DNA of 64,000 nucleotides from Vibrio gelatinilyticus (lineage in GTDB: Bacteria > Pseudomonadota > Gammaproteobacteria > Enterobacterales > Vibrionaceae). Position 1 is the first letter of the stretch. Every line of letters starts with the position of its first letter. The position numbers and the translations under genes are program-made. Positions 55,473 to 63,963 of this stretch are shown one piece after another. The notes under the pieces were generated by a model that saw only the letters and a program-made list of their open reading frames with translations, ran no database searches and was not told where the DNA came from. The stretch covers positions 82,679 to 146,678 of the forward strand of contig NZ_JAJNNZ010000010.1 in assembly GCF_022836845.1 (NCBI RefSeq), written 5' to 3'.

Positions 55473-57182
55473 ATGCTCAGAGCCCTATATTTAGTTGTTA
55501 TAGCGCTATGCTCACTCCCACTGATACCGGGGATAGTGGGAGTGTTCGCCTCAGCTTTTAGTTATATTCCACCCATCGGACTTGAAAACGTGTCTACTGA
55601 TGCGTTCACTCAAGCTCTGCACTGGCCGGGAGTTGAACATTCTATTGGTTTGACAGTTAGCACGTCCCTGCTGAGCAGTTACTTAGCGTGCTTGATCACC
55701 TTCATCATACTGCAAAGTACTTGGCGCAGTGCGTTTTGGCGAAAAGTTGAATGGCTATTGTCCCCTTTGTTAGCCATGCCTCATGTCGCTTTTGCTATTG
55801 GTTTTGCGTTTTTATTCGCACCAACAGGAATGGGAGCAAGGGTGCTTTTTCACTGGTTTGGTTATCAGGCTGATCCTCAGGCTGTTGGAGATATGGCGTG
55901 GTTCGTTAAAGACCCGTACTCTTTGGGGTTAACGTTGATGTTGGCTCTAAAGGAAATCCCTTTTCTACTAATAATGAGTATTCCGGTGCTTCAGCATTTA
56001 AACGTTAGCGAGAGCGAAAAGGTGAGTGCATCGTTAGGTTATAATCGCTGGCAAACCTGGTGGAAGTGCCTTTTTCCGCAATGGTTAAACAAAATGCGCT
56101 TCCCTATGTTGGCGGTAGTGGCTTATAGCGTCTCTGTGGTGGATGTAGCTCTGATTATCGGCCCAACCAACCCACCAACTTTCGCAGTACTAGTATGGCA
56201 GTGGTTTAATGAGCCTGACCTATCATTATTACCACGGGCAGCGGCGGGTGCCTTGATTTTGTTTGTCATCGCCAGTTTGCTGATAGGAGTGGTACGAGGC
56301 GTTGAATATCTTTTACTGGTGCGTTACCGAACTTGGCTTTCAAGTGGCAGGGTGGGGTATGTATTGCCAGGTAAGGGGCTATTCATTTCTCTATCTATAC
56401 TCACCATGGTCATGGTCCCACTAACGTTAATTTGGAGTGTCGCACAACGTTGGCGATTTCCCGACTTGTTACCCAGTCAGTACAGTTTGCGCTTTTGGCA
56501 ATATGAGTGGCAAGGCATTAGCAGCGCTATAGGTAATAGCATGTTGTTGGGTATTGTTAGTGCCACGGTTGCGTTGTTCTTAGCCATCATAGCTCATGAA
56601 TATCGCTTGAGAACTAAGTGGCAGATCCCGGGCTATGTGATAGCGATTCCTATGCTGGTGCCTCAGCTATCGATTTTATTCGGTCTTCAAATAGCCACGT
56701 TATACCTTAAGGCTGATGCTTATTTTATCTGGGTTATCTGGGCGCATGTTTTCTTTGCGTTTCCATTTGTGTATTTGTCATTAGATGGCCCTTGGCGGGC
56801 GTTTAATTCTCGCCTAATGATCGTTGCTTCTAGTTTGGGGAAAACACCTTTTCAAGCATGGATAAAGGTAAAATTACCCTTGTTGTTCCCAGCGGTCGTG
56901 TTTGCCTGGGCAATTGGTGTTAGTGTCAGTCTTGCACAATATCTGCCGACCTTAATGTTAGGAGCGGGAAGAATTGCCACGGTGACTACAGAAGCCGTAG
57001 CATTATCGAGCGGTTTTGACCGACGGGTCACGGCAATATATGCGATCTGGCAAGCCCTGTTACCACTGCTATTCTTTTTTATTGCGGTATTACTAAGTCG
57101 TTTACACAGTAGTTATCGCCGTTTCTCTATTAGGGTTGTATTTTCAAATGACACTGCGTCTCAAAAACATCGCCATCCATAA
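55473..57182 (+). CDS. ynjC: YnjC-like ABC transporter permease (two fused permease domains)
   Basis: 569 residues from the ATG at 55473 (GTG at 55467 is possible). About 12 membrane segments make two BPD_transp_1 domains; the EAA-type loop appears as SASLGYNRWQTWWKCLFPQW and ASSLGKTPFQAWIKVKLPLL. The single chain thus forms both halves of the channel. It starts ten bases after ynjB, and its last 35 bases overlap the ATPase gene. Confidence 0.88.
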   Translation: MLRALYLVVIALCSLPLIPGIVGVFASAFSYIPPIGLENVSTDAFTQALHWPGVEHSIGLTVSTSLLSSYLACLITFIILQSTWRSAFWRKVEWLLSPLLAMPHVAFAIGFAFLFAPTGMGARVLFHWFGYQADPQAVGDMAWFVKDPYSLGLTLMLALKEIPFLLIMSIPVLQHLNVSESEKVSASLGYNRWQTWWKCLFPQWLNKMRFPMLAVVAYSVSVVDVALIIGPTNPPTFAVLVWQWFNEPDLSLLPRAAAGALILFVIASLLIGVVRGVEYLLLVRYRTWLSSGRVGYVLPGKGLFISLSILTMVMVPLTLIWSVAQRWRFPDLLPSQYSLRFWQYEWQGISSAIGNSMLLGIVSATVALFLAIIAHEYRLRTKWQIPGYVIAIPMLVPQLSILFGLQIATLYLKADAYFIWVIWAHVFFAFPFVYLSLDGPWRAFNSRLMIVASSLGKTPFQAWIKVKLPLLFPAVVFAWAIGVSVSLAQYLPTLMLGAGRIATVTTEAVALSSGFDRRVTAIYAIWQALLPLLFFFIAVLLSRLHSSYRRFSIRVVFSNDTASQKHRHP

Positions 57183-57801
57183 AACGGATGGCTCGACACT
57201 GCTTTCGAATTTCTCACTTAAAGTTGAAAATGGGGAAATCATGACCTTGATGGGGCCGAGTGGCTGCGGGAAGTCGACACTGCTTGATGTCATTGCCGGT
57301 CACCTAGCATCTGACTTTCAATACAGTGGAACGATAGAGATTAACGGCAAAGCAATTGATTCGCTCCCCGCCCATCAAAGGGGAGTTGGGATACTATTTC
57401 AAGATGACTTATTGTTTCCACATCTCAATGTTTGGGAGAATCTAGCGTTTGCACTTCCAGAAAGCGTATCAGGAGATGACAGAAAGCAGCAGGCTCTCAC
57501 CGCTCTTTCAAATGTATCATTGTCTGAACTTGCTAATGCGTATCCAGAGCAGATATCCGGTGGGCAAAGGGCGAGAATTAGCTTAATTCGTATGCTACTA
57601 GCGAAGCCCAAAGTTGCATTGCTTGATGAGCCATTTAGTAAACTAGATACAGAGCTTAGGGTTCAATTTCGTCAATGGGTTGTAGAACAATTATTGCGAG
57701 AGAATATCCCAACGTTACTGGTGACGCACGATAAAGACGATGTGCCGGCAGGAAGCCCAGTATTCAACTGGCCAAAAGAGGGAGCAGTACATGCTAGATA
57801 G
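57148..57801 (+). CDS. ynjD: YnjD-like ABC transporter ATP-binding protein
   Basis: 217 residues from the ATG giving MTLRLKNIAIH. Walker A GPSGCGKST, signature ISGGQRARISL, Walker B VALLDEPFSKLD and the H-loop TLLVTHDKDD are all present. It is short for an ABC ATPase, typical of YnjD. The start lies inside ynjC; the end overlaps the next gene by 11 bases. Confidence 0.92.
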   Translation: MTLRLKNIAIHKTDGSTLLSNFSLKVENGEIMTLMGPSGCGKSTLLDVIAGHLASDFQYSGTIEINGKAIDSLPAHQRGVGILFQDDLLFPHLNVWENLAFALPESVSGDDRKQQALTALSNVSLSELANAYPEQISGGQRARISLIRMLLAKPKVALLDEPFSKLDTELRVQFRQWVVEQLLRENIPTLLVTHDKDDVPAGSPVFNWPKEGAVHAR

Positions 57802-58411
57802 TATCAGCATCAAAGTTATTCGCTGGCCCCTCAATCAGCTGGCCAAAGTGGCCCACCGCTGGAGCTTCACTGCGAATCAAGTGACGGTATTTGGTTTTAT
57901 CGTTGGTTGTTTTGCGTTGCCAGCTATCGCCTTTGAATACTACCTTATGGGTTTATTGTTGATTGTCATCAATCGTATTTGTGATGGACTCGATGGTGCT
58001 TTAGCTCGCATACAAGGGATCACCGACGCGGGTGGGTTTCTTGATATCAGTTTGGACTTTGTGTTTTATTCCCTGATTCCGTTTAGTTTTGTTGTCGCCA
58101 ATCCTGAAAGCAATGCGATTGCCGGTGCGTTTTTGATTTTTTCTTTTATTGGTACAGGAACCAGTTTTTTAGCTTTTGCCATTATGGCCGGTAAGAGAGG
58201 GATCGAAAATCCCATATATAAACACAAGTCGCTGTATTACATGAGTGGTTTGACGGAAGGCACTGAAACGATTGCTTGCTTCGTCGCTTTTTGTTTGTTT
58301 CCTGAGTCTTTTGCTATGATCGCTTATGTATTTGCTGCTGCTTGTTGGTTCACCACCGCAACGCGGATTTACTACGGCTTTACTACCTTGCGAGCGCAGT
58401 CAAATGCTTAA
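57791..58411 (+). CDS. ynjF: YnjF-like CDP-alcohol phosphatidyltransferase family protein
   Basis: 206 residues with about six membrane segments; GGGAGC precedes the ATG at 57791. The CDP-alcohol phosphotransferase signature DG-x2-DG-x-x-AR-x8-G-x3-D-x3-D is complete (CDGLDGALARIQ, GGFLDISLD). The alcohol acceptor is unknown. The gene's coupling to ynjBCD is also seen in E. coli. Confidence 0.87.
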   Translation: MLDSISIKVIRWPLNQLAKVAHRWSFTANQVTVFGFIVGCFALPAIAFEYYLMGLLLIVINRICDGLDGALARIQGITDAGGFLDISLDFVFYSLIPFSFVVANPESNAIAGAFLIFSFIGTGTSFLAFAIMAGKRGIENPIYKHKSLYYMSGLTEGTETIACFVAFCLFPESFAMIAYVFAAACWFTTATRIYYGFTTLRAQSNA

Positions 58412-58413
58412 TG

Positions 58414-58441
58414 AAAAGGAAGTCGTTGCTGACTTCCTTTT
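58414..58441 (+). terminator. Terminator after ynjF
   Basis: AAAAGGAAGTC pairs exactly with GACTTCCTTTT around GTTGCT. Confidence 0.82.
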
Positions 58442-58476
58442 ATCTTAGTGGGGTATTCAAGCAAAGCAAACGTAGG

Positions 58477-59508
58477 CTAAAGTGCCGATAGATACGATTT
58501 GTATGATTTTAGTCGCACTGTCGCGCCACCAATAATGTCCATAAAACCAAGCATTGGGTGTGGCTTTTTCGCAGAGACCCAGCCAGAGCCTGTGGCACCG
58601 ATGGGTATGTTGTAACCCTCAGGTTCATCGAACTCAATAATAATGGTGCGGCCATGAGAGCCCATGTTATTACCAACATGTCGGCGAACATGTTGCGAGC
58701 CATTTAACACCGATACCTGTGCTTCACCGGTACCCGTTGTCAAGCTGTGGACTCTTCCTCTGAAAATCTCTCCCGGATACGCATCAACGTAGAACTCTGC
58801 AAACTGGCCAACCTCGATACCAGAGTATGTTTGATCAGCAATGCGCATTTCGACGAACTTTTTATTGGTGTCGTATAGGTGCATGTTACCAATACGAGTA
58901 CCGTTGACAATATTGGTAATAGACAGTTGCCCATCAAAAGGCGCTCTAATTTCACGACGTTCATTCTGCCATTTTGCAGTGGCAATCTGGGCGTCGATGT
59001 TTAAGATCTGAGCATTAACAGAAGCAATCTGAGCCTGAGTTGATTCGATGCTGGTGCGCAGGTCATCACGCTGTGAGTCCTGCGCAAAATCGTCAAGTTT
59101 CTCAAGACGAACAAGATGCTTTCTATCGTTGTCAATTTTATAGGTTAGAGCCAGAATTTCCGCTTGTGAGGCTTTCTTCTGGGCCGCTAAGCTTTCTAGT
59201 TGAGATTCGGTATCTTCAGTGCGTAAGGTGTAGATCAAATCACCTTTGTTCACTTTTTGGTTGTGTGATACGTAAACGTGTTCGACCTCTTGACCTACCA
59301 GCGGGCTAAGCACGGCGTGCGGTGCTTTCACGGTGGTACTATCTGTTAAATCGGCAGGTGACCAGAAACGGTGGGCAGTAAAAAGCGCTAATGCCAACGC
59401 AATACCAATACCAATGATGATGACCGCATTGCGTAAGGTCCAACGCACAACGCCTGTTTTTACCAATATCCAGCAAATGAGCACATAGGGCAGCATGATC
59501 TCTTTCAT
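58477..59508 (-). CDS. HlyD/EmrA-family membrane fusion (periplasmic adaptor) protein
   Basis: 343 residues. A membrane segment near residues 27-44 anchors it; the biotinyl-lipoyl-like hairpin (VLSPLVGQEVEHVYVSHNQKVNKGDLIYTL, in part) surrounds a coiled coil (about 100-175), and IRAPFDGQLS follows. No transporter or outer-membrane factor gene is adjacent; the only partner is the small membrane protein three bases upstream, so it resembles YibH/YiaV-type adaptor pairs. Substrate unknown. Confidence 0.83.
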   Translation of the reverse strand: MKEIMLPYVLICWILVKTGVVRWTLRNAVIIIGIGIALALALFTAHRFWSPADLTDSTTVKAPHAVLSPLVGQEVEHVYVSHNQKVNKGDLIYTLRTEDTESQLESLAAQKKASQAEILALTYKIDNDRKHLVRLEKLDDFAQDSQRDDLRTSIESTQAQIASVNAQILNIDAQIATAKWQNERREIRAPFDGQLSITNIVNGTRIGNMHLYDTNKKFVEMRIADQTYSGIEVGQFAEFYVDAYPGEIFRGRVHSLTTGTGEAQVSVLNGSQHVRRHVGNNMGSHGRTIIIEFDEPEGYNIPIGATGSGWVSAKKPHPMLGFMDIIGGATVRLKSYKSYLSAL

Positions 59509-59511
59509 GGT

Positions 59512-60018
59512 TTACGCCTCACTTTTTTCTATGGGTTCACGGCCGTTGCGAATGATGTTGGACAAGCCAGCGGATAGAACATCCCATCGTGCAAATGCGA
59601 TAATGATGGCAAGAACCCACCACGTTTTGTCGATAAATAGCCCACAAAGTGATAAAGCAAAAACGATTTGCGTATGTGCACTCGACATAGCGGCGGCGCG
59701 GTGAACAGCAACTTCGTGTAAGCACCAGAAAAGGTAAACAACATAGACGAGTATGGCGACGGTAACGAAGAAGACAAAGCCCATAAACACTTCAGAATCG
59801 AGTAGCTTCACTATGGTTGGGTAACCATTACTGAAATAGCTTTCTGGTAAGTCTTTACCGTGGATGGCACCCAGTTTAGAGAGAGCGACAGAGGCCCCCA
59901 CCAAAATGGCCATGCCGACAATGAGCTTAAAAATGTAGAGTAAGGTGGTTTTGGCTATCCGTATGATTTTGTTTCCGCCAGCGTCCTTGGGCAGAGTTTC
60001 ATGGTTATTGTGTGTCAT
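59512..60018 (-). CDS. Inner membrane protein paired with the HlyD-type adaptor
   Basis: 168 residues from the ATG giving MTHNNHETLPKDAGG. Four hydrophobic segments can be seen (LYIFKLIVGMAILVGASVA; VFFVTVAILVYVVYLFW; IVFALSLCGLFI; WWVLAIIIAFA). The longer frame to 60090 adds a poorly supported N-terminus. I do not recognise the family firmly. It precedes the adaptor by three bases, as small membrane proteins precede YibH/YiaV-like proteins, suggesting a complex. Confidence 0.65.
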   Translation of the reverse strand: MTHNNHETLPKDAGGNKIIRIAKTTLLYIFKLIVGMAILVGASVALSKLGAIHGKDLPESYFSNGYPTIVKLLDSEVFMGFVFFVTVAILVYVVYLFWCLHEVAVHRAAAMSSAHTQIVFALSLCGLFIDKTWWVLAIIIAFARWDVLSAGLSNIIRNGREPIEKSEA

Positions 60019-60163
60019 AGCTGGAACTGCCTTTATTGATAATTCTGCACACACAATACAATTTGTAGGAATTTTTATGGAATAACCCATATTCCTTTGC
60101 GTGAAAGTGAAAGTGATCCTCGCTGAGTTTCTGGTAACACTGGCACGACCATAGGAATTAACG

Positions 60164-60193
60164 TTAGTTGATGCTTACGTAAAACGGTATACT
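60164..60193 (+). promoter_or_regulatory. Promoter candidate of the YihG-like acyltransferase
   Basis: TTAGTT (60164-60169), 18-base spacer and TATACT (60188-60193), about 28 bases before the ATG. Confidence 0.4.
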
Positions 60194-60221
60194 GCCTTTT
60201 TTTTGTAACCTGCTGTTAATC

Positions 60222-61112
60222 ATGTTTGAAAATTTACGTTTAGTGACGTTTGTATTGTTCGTCACAATTAATACTGCTGTTACCGCACTTGTTGTGTCTT
60301 TACTTGCCCTGATTAAGATCTTACTGCCCTTTTCATTTGTAAAAAAAGCGCTAACACAGTTAGCGAATAAGCAGTTTTGGTTGTGGGCGACATGCAACTT
60401 TAAAATGCTGAATTTTAACAATCGTATCAACTGGACGATCGAGACCGACGACTCTTTGTCAAAAGAGCAATGGTATTTGATGATGTCTAATCACGTAAGT
60501 TGGTCGGATATCGTTATTTTGTCTTGTGTACTGAAAGACGAAATTCCTGCGACTAAGTTCTTCCTCAAGCATGATTTATTGTATGTTCCTTTTGTGGGTC
60601 TCGCTTGTTGGGGCCTAGATATGCCTTTTATGAAGCGCCACTCTCGCGAGTACCTGCTACGTCACCCTGAACGACGTAATGATGACTTTGATGCGATTCA
60701 CAAAGCTTGTGATAAGTTCAGGCTAGCACCCACCACGCTGGTTAATTTTGTGGAAGGGACACGAGCAAGCCAAGATAAATTGGCAACGGCAAAAACGCCT
60801 TATAGGCACTTGTTGAAACCCAAGACTGGCGGCTTAGCGTTTGCTCTAAATGCAATGGGCGATATGTTGGATGGCATTGTAGACGTAACATTGGCCTATC
60901 CCGAAAACCAAGAATCACCATTCATTGATATGTTAAAAGGTAAACTAACCCGCGTTGTTGTACGTGTTAAGGTTTACCCAATGGATGAAAACGTTTCCGG
61001 TGATTATTTCAAAGACAAGCAGTTCAAACGTCATTTTCATAAGTGGCTAAATAACGTATGGCAAGAGAAAGACGACTACCTTACCAGTATTGAAAACAAT
61101 CAAAAACGTTAG
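60222..61112 (+). CDS. yihG: YihG-like 1-acyl-sn-glycerol-3-phosphate acyltransferase family protein
   Basis: 296 residues with an N-terminal membrane segment. The LPLAT motifs are visible: NHVSWSD (HX4D catalytic motif) near residue 88 and FVEGTR near residue 178. YihG is a second lysophosphatidate acyltransferase in E. coli; an exact acyl preference cannot be inferred. Single gene followed by a strong terminator. Confidence 0.88.
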   Translation: MFENLRLVTFVLFVTINTAVTALVVSLLALIKILLPFSFVKKALTQLANKQFWLWATCNFKMLNFNNRINWTIETDDSLSKEQWYLMMSNHVSWSDIVILSCVLKDEIPATKFFLKHDLLYVPFVGLACWGLDMPFMKRHSREYLLRHPERRNDDFDAIHKACDKFRLAPTTLVNFVEGTRASQDKLATAKTPYRHLLKPKTGGLAFALNAMGDMLDGIVDVTLAYPENQESPFIDMLKGKLTRVVVRVKVYPMDENVSGDYFKDKQFKRHFHKWLNNVWQEKDDYLTSIENNQKR

Positions 61113-61142
61113 TTAACTATCCTAAATAGCGTAATTATAAAG

Positions 61143-61174
61143 AGGGGATGACAATAGCAGTCATCCCCTTTTTT
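61143..61174 (+). terminator. Terminator after the acyltransferase
   Basis: AGGGGATGAC pairs with GTCATCCCCT around a 7-nt loop, followed by T-run. Confidence 0.9.
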
Positions 61175-61246
61175 GATCCATATTGGCGATATAGATGTTG
61201 CTTTGACTCACAGTTTGTGTGGTTAATATTCACACTGTCTACCTAT

Positions 61247-61288
61247 GTGATGGGGATCAAGCAAAAGCCGAAATTTGCTACCTATTCT
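61247..61288 (+). promoter_or_regulatory. Predicted FNR-dependent promoter of the haem-protein cluster
   Basis: GTGATGGGGATCAA (61247-61260) matches TTGAT-N4-ATCAA at 9 of 10 bases. TATTCT at 61283-61288 would place initiation near 61295, so the FNR site is centred close to -41.5 as in class II promoters. TACCTAT, a NarL/NarP heptamer-like sequence, occurs at 61240-61246 and again just before the -10. Confidence 0.65.
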
Positions 61289-61325
61289 TATGATATTCGA
61301 TATGAATAGGCATCAGGAGATCGCT

Positions 61326-62375
61326 ATGAAACATTCATTTATCGCCGTCAGCACAATCCTTGCGCTGACCACCTTACCTGTTGGATTCGCTCAAGCTAAG
61401 GGCAAAGTCTTGGAAAGCAGTAAAGCTGCAACGGAAGTTACCATAGACGGTCAAACTGAAGCCGTTTGGGAGGAAGCAAAGGCGTTAACGGTGAAAGTCA
61501 ATAAACTCCCCTATAAACCGAATAACGGTTACGAAGGTATTAAGAAAACCAGCGTTGAATTGAAATCTCTGTATGACGATGAATACATCTATTTTCTCGT
61601 GACTTATGCCGACCCGACCAAAAGTATCGACCGCTTCCCTTGGATAAAACAAAAAGATGGAACATGGAAGCAACTCATGAATAAAGACTCGACCGGTCAT
61701 GATAATACCTACTATGAAGATAAGTTCGCAATGTATTGGGATATCAATGCAACGGGTTTTGCCGAAAAAGGTTGTAATGCGGCATGTCACAGAGCTAAAG
61801 ATGGTATGAATGCGGGCCAAAAAGACAAAAACCCTGCACGTAAATACACCAAGGTAGAAGGTGAATTTATTGATATGTGGCACTGGAAAGGGGTGAGAAC
61901 TGCCGTCCACAATCAATTAGATGATCAATACGTTGACAGTAATACCAACCCGAAAGAGAACAAGGGCTGGGGGCGTAAAGGAGACAGCAAAACCGGTGGT
62001 GGTTACGTGAATAACATTAAAGATGGTCAACCAGCCTATGTTGCCGCCAATCTTACTGACGAAACCTTGTTAATACTGGATTCAGAGAAGCAGCCGTTTA
62101 CTGCTGATTACGACAAAACCGATCGTATTCCAGGCCTTACAGGCAAACCTTTTACCGGTTCTCGCGGTGACATTGAAGTTGGCGCTGTATGGGAAGACGG
62201 TGTTTGGACTCTGGAAATGAAACGTAAGCTAGTAACCACCGGTGAAAATGCTGAGACGCAAGATGTACAGTTTAAAGACTTAAGCAAAGCTTATCCGTTT
62301 GGCGTTGCTGTGTTTGATAACTCTCAAATCAATCACATCTTCCACCGTGGTGTGCTCAACCTAGAATTTAAATAG
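61326..62375 (+). CDS. EB_dh-type haem-binding protein (ethylbenzene dehydrogenase-related), periplasmic
   Basis: 349 residues from the ATG with CAGGAG upstream. A signal peptide (MKHSFIAVSTILALTTLPVGFAQ...) is cut near AQAKG. The body shows VTIDGQTEAVW and YDDEYIYFLVTYADP, typical of EB_dh (DMSO-reductase-family haem-binding) domains, and CNAACH at residues 150-155 is a CX3CH haem c motif rather than CXXCH. It probably passes electrons in an anaerobic chain. The two multihaem genes follow after a weak terminator. Confidence 0.82.
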   Translation: MKHSFIAVSTILALTTLPVGFAQAKGKVLESSKAATEVTIDGQTEAVWEEAKALTVKVNKLPYKPNNGYEGIKKTSVELKSLYDDEYIYFLVTYADPTKSIDRFPWIKQKDGTWKQLMNKDSTGHDNTYYEDKFAMYWDINATGFAEKGCNAACHRAKDGMNAGQKDKNPARKYTKVEGEFIDMWHWKGVRTAVHNQLDDQYVDSNTNPKENKGWGRKGDSKTGGGYVNNIKDGQPAYVAANLTDETLLILDSEKQPFTADYDKTDRIPGLTGKPFTGSRGDIEVGAVWEDGVWTLEMKRKLVTTGENAETQDVQFKDLSKAYPFGVAVFDNSQINHIFHRGVLNLEFK

Positions 62376-62386
62376 GTAACAATGAT

Positions 62387-62411
62387 AGGGCTGGCTAAAA
62401 CCAGCCCTTTA
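62387..62411 (+). terminator. Weak terminator or attenuator between the EB_dh gene and the cytochromes
   Basis: AGGGCTGG pairs with CCAGCCCT around CTAAAA, followed by a short T-rich stretch. Likely partial termination. Confidence 0.6.
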
Positions 62412-62450
62412 TTCATGGTGGGACATGTTAAATCTTAGGAAGCTTCGCTT

Positions 62451-63035
62451 ATGAGAAGTAATCGGTACTTGGGAATATTCGTTGGACTTTGGTTGGGAGT
62501 ACTGAGCCTGTCAGTGCCAGCGTATCTGTACGCTACAACGATACTGGAATACCCTCTAGCGAGCTTTGACTCTCAGCTTTCAACGGAAAATAACTTGTCA
62601 GTCATCGAAAAAGAGAACCGACGATGCATTCGCTGTCATCAAAAAAAACGCTTGCTAAAAGGCATCGAGGCGATCACTTCAGTTGGAGTACACGCCAGCG
62701 CAAAGTTCTATGACAATTGTTCAGCATGCCACAGCAATAAGGGGCATCACCCAAAAGATGACGCTTTTCCAAATGTAATCCCTTTTGACAACCATGCGAA
62801 TCTATCCGCTTTTGAGCAGAATGAACGTTGTATTGCGTGCCATTCACCCGCCAGTCTAAGAGACAGCGAGTGGACGCATGATGTTCACGTCAACAAAATG
62901 GTGTGTTCAACGTGCCATAGTCTTCATCAAGATGTAGACCCCTTTAGGGGCATTAGCAAAGCTTTTCGTATAGGTTTATGTGCTACATGCCACGAGAAAA
63001 TTCAGCGTGATATGCATACCAACGGTCAGTGGTAA
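62451..63035 (+). CDS. NrfB-like pentahaem c-type cytochrome
   Basis: 194 residues with a signal-anchor/signal peptide (about 8-28). Five CXXCH motifs (CIRCH 59, CSACH 90, CIACH 127, CSTCH 152, CATCH 177) and a length near that of NrfB (188) make it an NrfB-type electron carrier. NrfB donates to the NrfA nitrite reductase, but nrfA is not in the window, so the partner is open. It follows the EB_dh gene and precedes a tetrahaem gene. AGGA ribosome site upstream. Confidence 0.85.
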   Translation: MRSNRYLGIFVGLWLGVLSLSVPAYLYATTILEYPLASFDSQLSTENNLSVIEKENRRCIRCHQKKRLLKGIEAITSVGVHASAKFYDNCSACHSNKGHHPKDDAFPNVIPFDNHANLSAFEQNERCIACHSPASLRDSEWTHDVHVNKMVCSTCHSLHQDVDPFRGISKAFRIGLCATCHEKIQRDMHTNGQW

Positions 63036-63045
63036 GGAGGAAGGG

Positions 63046-63456
63046 ATGACAATAATAAAATATCTGGTAACACTGACTCTCGCTATGACATGCTTAGCAG
63101 TCTTGGCTGATGATCTGCCAAATCCAAAGCAGGACAACCTAGCCAACTTCCATTTACTTGATGAAACATGCGCAGGGCAATGTCACGAAGATGAATCACC
63201 TTCCGATGATTTAGAGTTTGAGTATAGTAGCTGTGTAGAATGTCATGACAGTCTGGCAAATCTGGAAGGGCCTCAGCACAATATTAAGCACCAAGAAAGT
63301 GAATCAATGGAGTGTGTCGAGTGCCATATCCCCCACGAAGAGGTTGCTGCTAAAGATATTTGTACAGACTGTCACGATGAAGACGATGAAGAACTCAGTG
63401 AGTTCTACTCTCTGCGTCTAGAGCGCTACCTGCATTTGCCCTGGCATCATAGATAG
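63046..63456 (+). CDS. Small tetrahaem c-type cytochrome (cytochrome c3-like)
   Basis: 136 residues from the ATG with AAGGAGG upstream; signal peptide (MTIIKYLVTLTLAMTCLAVL) then ADDLPNP. Haem motifs: CAGQCH (42-47, CX3CH), CVECH (63), CVECH (90), CTDCH (106). The chain is acidic and close in layout to the haem domain of Shewanella-type small tetrahaem cytochromes. The longer frame from 62980 lies inside the preceding gene. It is likely a soluble periplasmic electron shuttle. Confidence 0.85.
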   Translation: MTIIKYLVTLTLAMTCLAVLADDLPNPKQDNLANFHLLDETCAGQCHEDESPSDDLEFEYSSCVECHDSLANLEGPQHNIKHQESESMECVECHIPHEEVAAKDICTDCHDEDDEELSEFYSLRLERYLHLPWHHR

Positions 63457-63618
63457 CTTTCGACTTCGCTTATGTCGCTTGAATTCTTGATAAGCATCTC
63501 TAGTTCAAAAGGAATTTTCTGGAATAGATTGCAGCATAAAGTGATTCGGCATTATCATTCCAAACTTGTTGTTGCCTCACAGTCATATTGAGGTATGTTC
63601 GGTATCAAAGGTAAGCGA

Positions 63619-63963
63619 ATGATTGAAAGAAAAGAAACAAAACAGCGAATGAGCCGTGCGGTAATCCATAATGGTACCGTTTATTTTTGTGGGCAAGTAG
63701 CGAAAGATTCAACCAAGGACATCACTCATCAAACAACGACCATGCTTGAGAAGGTTGACGAGTTATTAGAAAGTGTCGGCTCTAGCCGTGAAAAGCTACT
63801 TTCAGCAACCATTTACGTAAAGACCATGGATGACTTTAAAGCCATGAATGAGGTTTGGGACAACTGGGTTCCAGAAGGTCACGCGCCTGCCAGAGCCTGC
63901 GTAGAGGCCAGTATGGCTCGAGAAGAGTTGTTGGTGGAAATCTCTGTCGTTGCCGCAGTTTGA
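63619..63963 (+). CDS. RidA (YjgF/YER057c/UK114) family protein
   Basis: 114 residues from the ATG at 63619 with AAGG upstream. [12 protein letters not shown] carries the arginine of the active site, and [10 protein letters not shown] is conserved. RidA deaminates reactive enamine/imine intermediates; this member is slightly shorter and of a different subgroup than canonical RidA, so its substrate is uncertain. Stop is 37 bases before the end of the window. Confidence 0.88.
   Translation: MIERKETKQRMSRAVIHNGTVYFCGQVAKDSTKDITHQTTTMLEKVDELLESVGSSREKLLSATIYVKTMDDFKAMNEVWDNWVPEGHAPARACVEASMAREELLVEISVVAAV

Noticed and set aside
61217..61235. GTGTG-N9-CACAC palindrome as a CRP site
   Set aside because: The spacing is not the CRP TGTGA-N6-TCACA arrangement (N7 at best in the core alignment).
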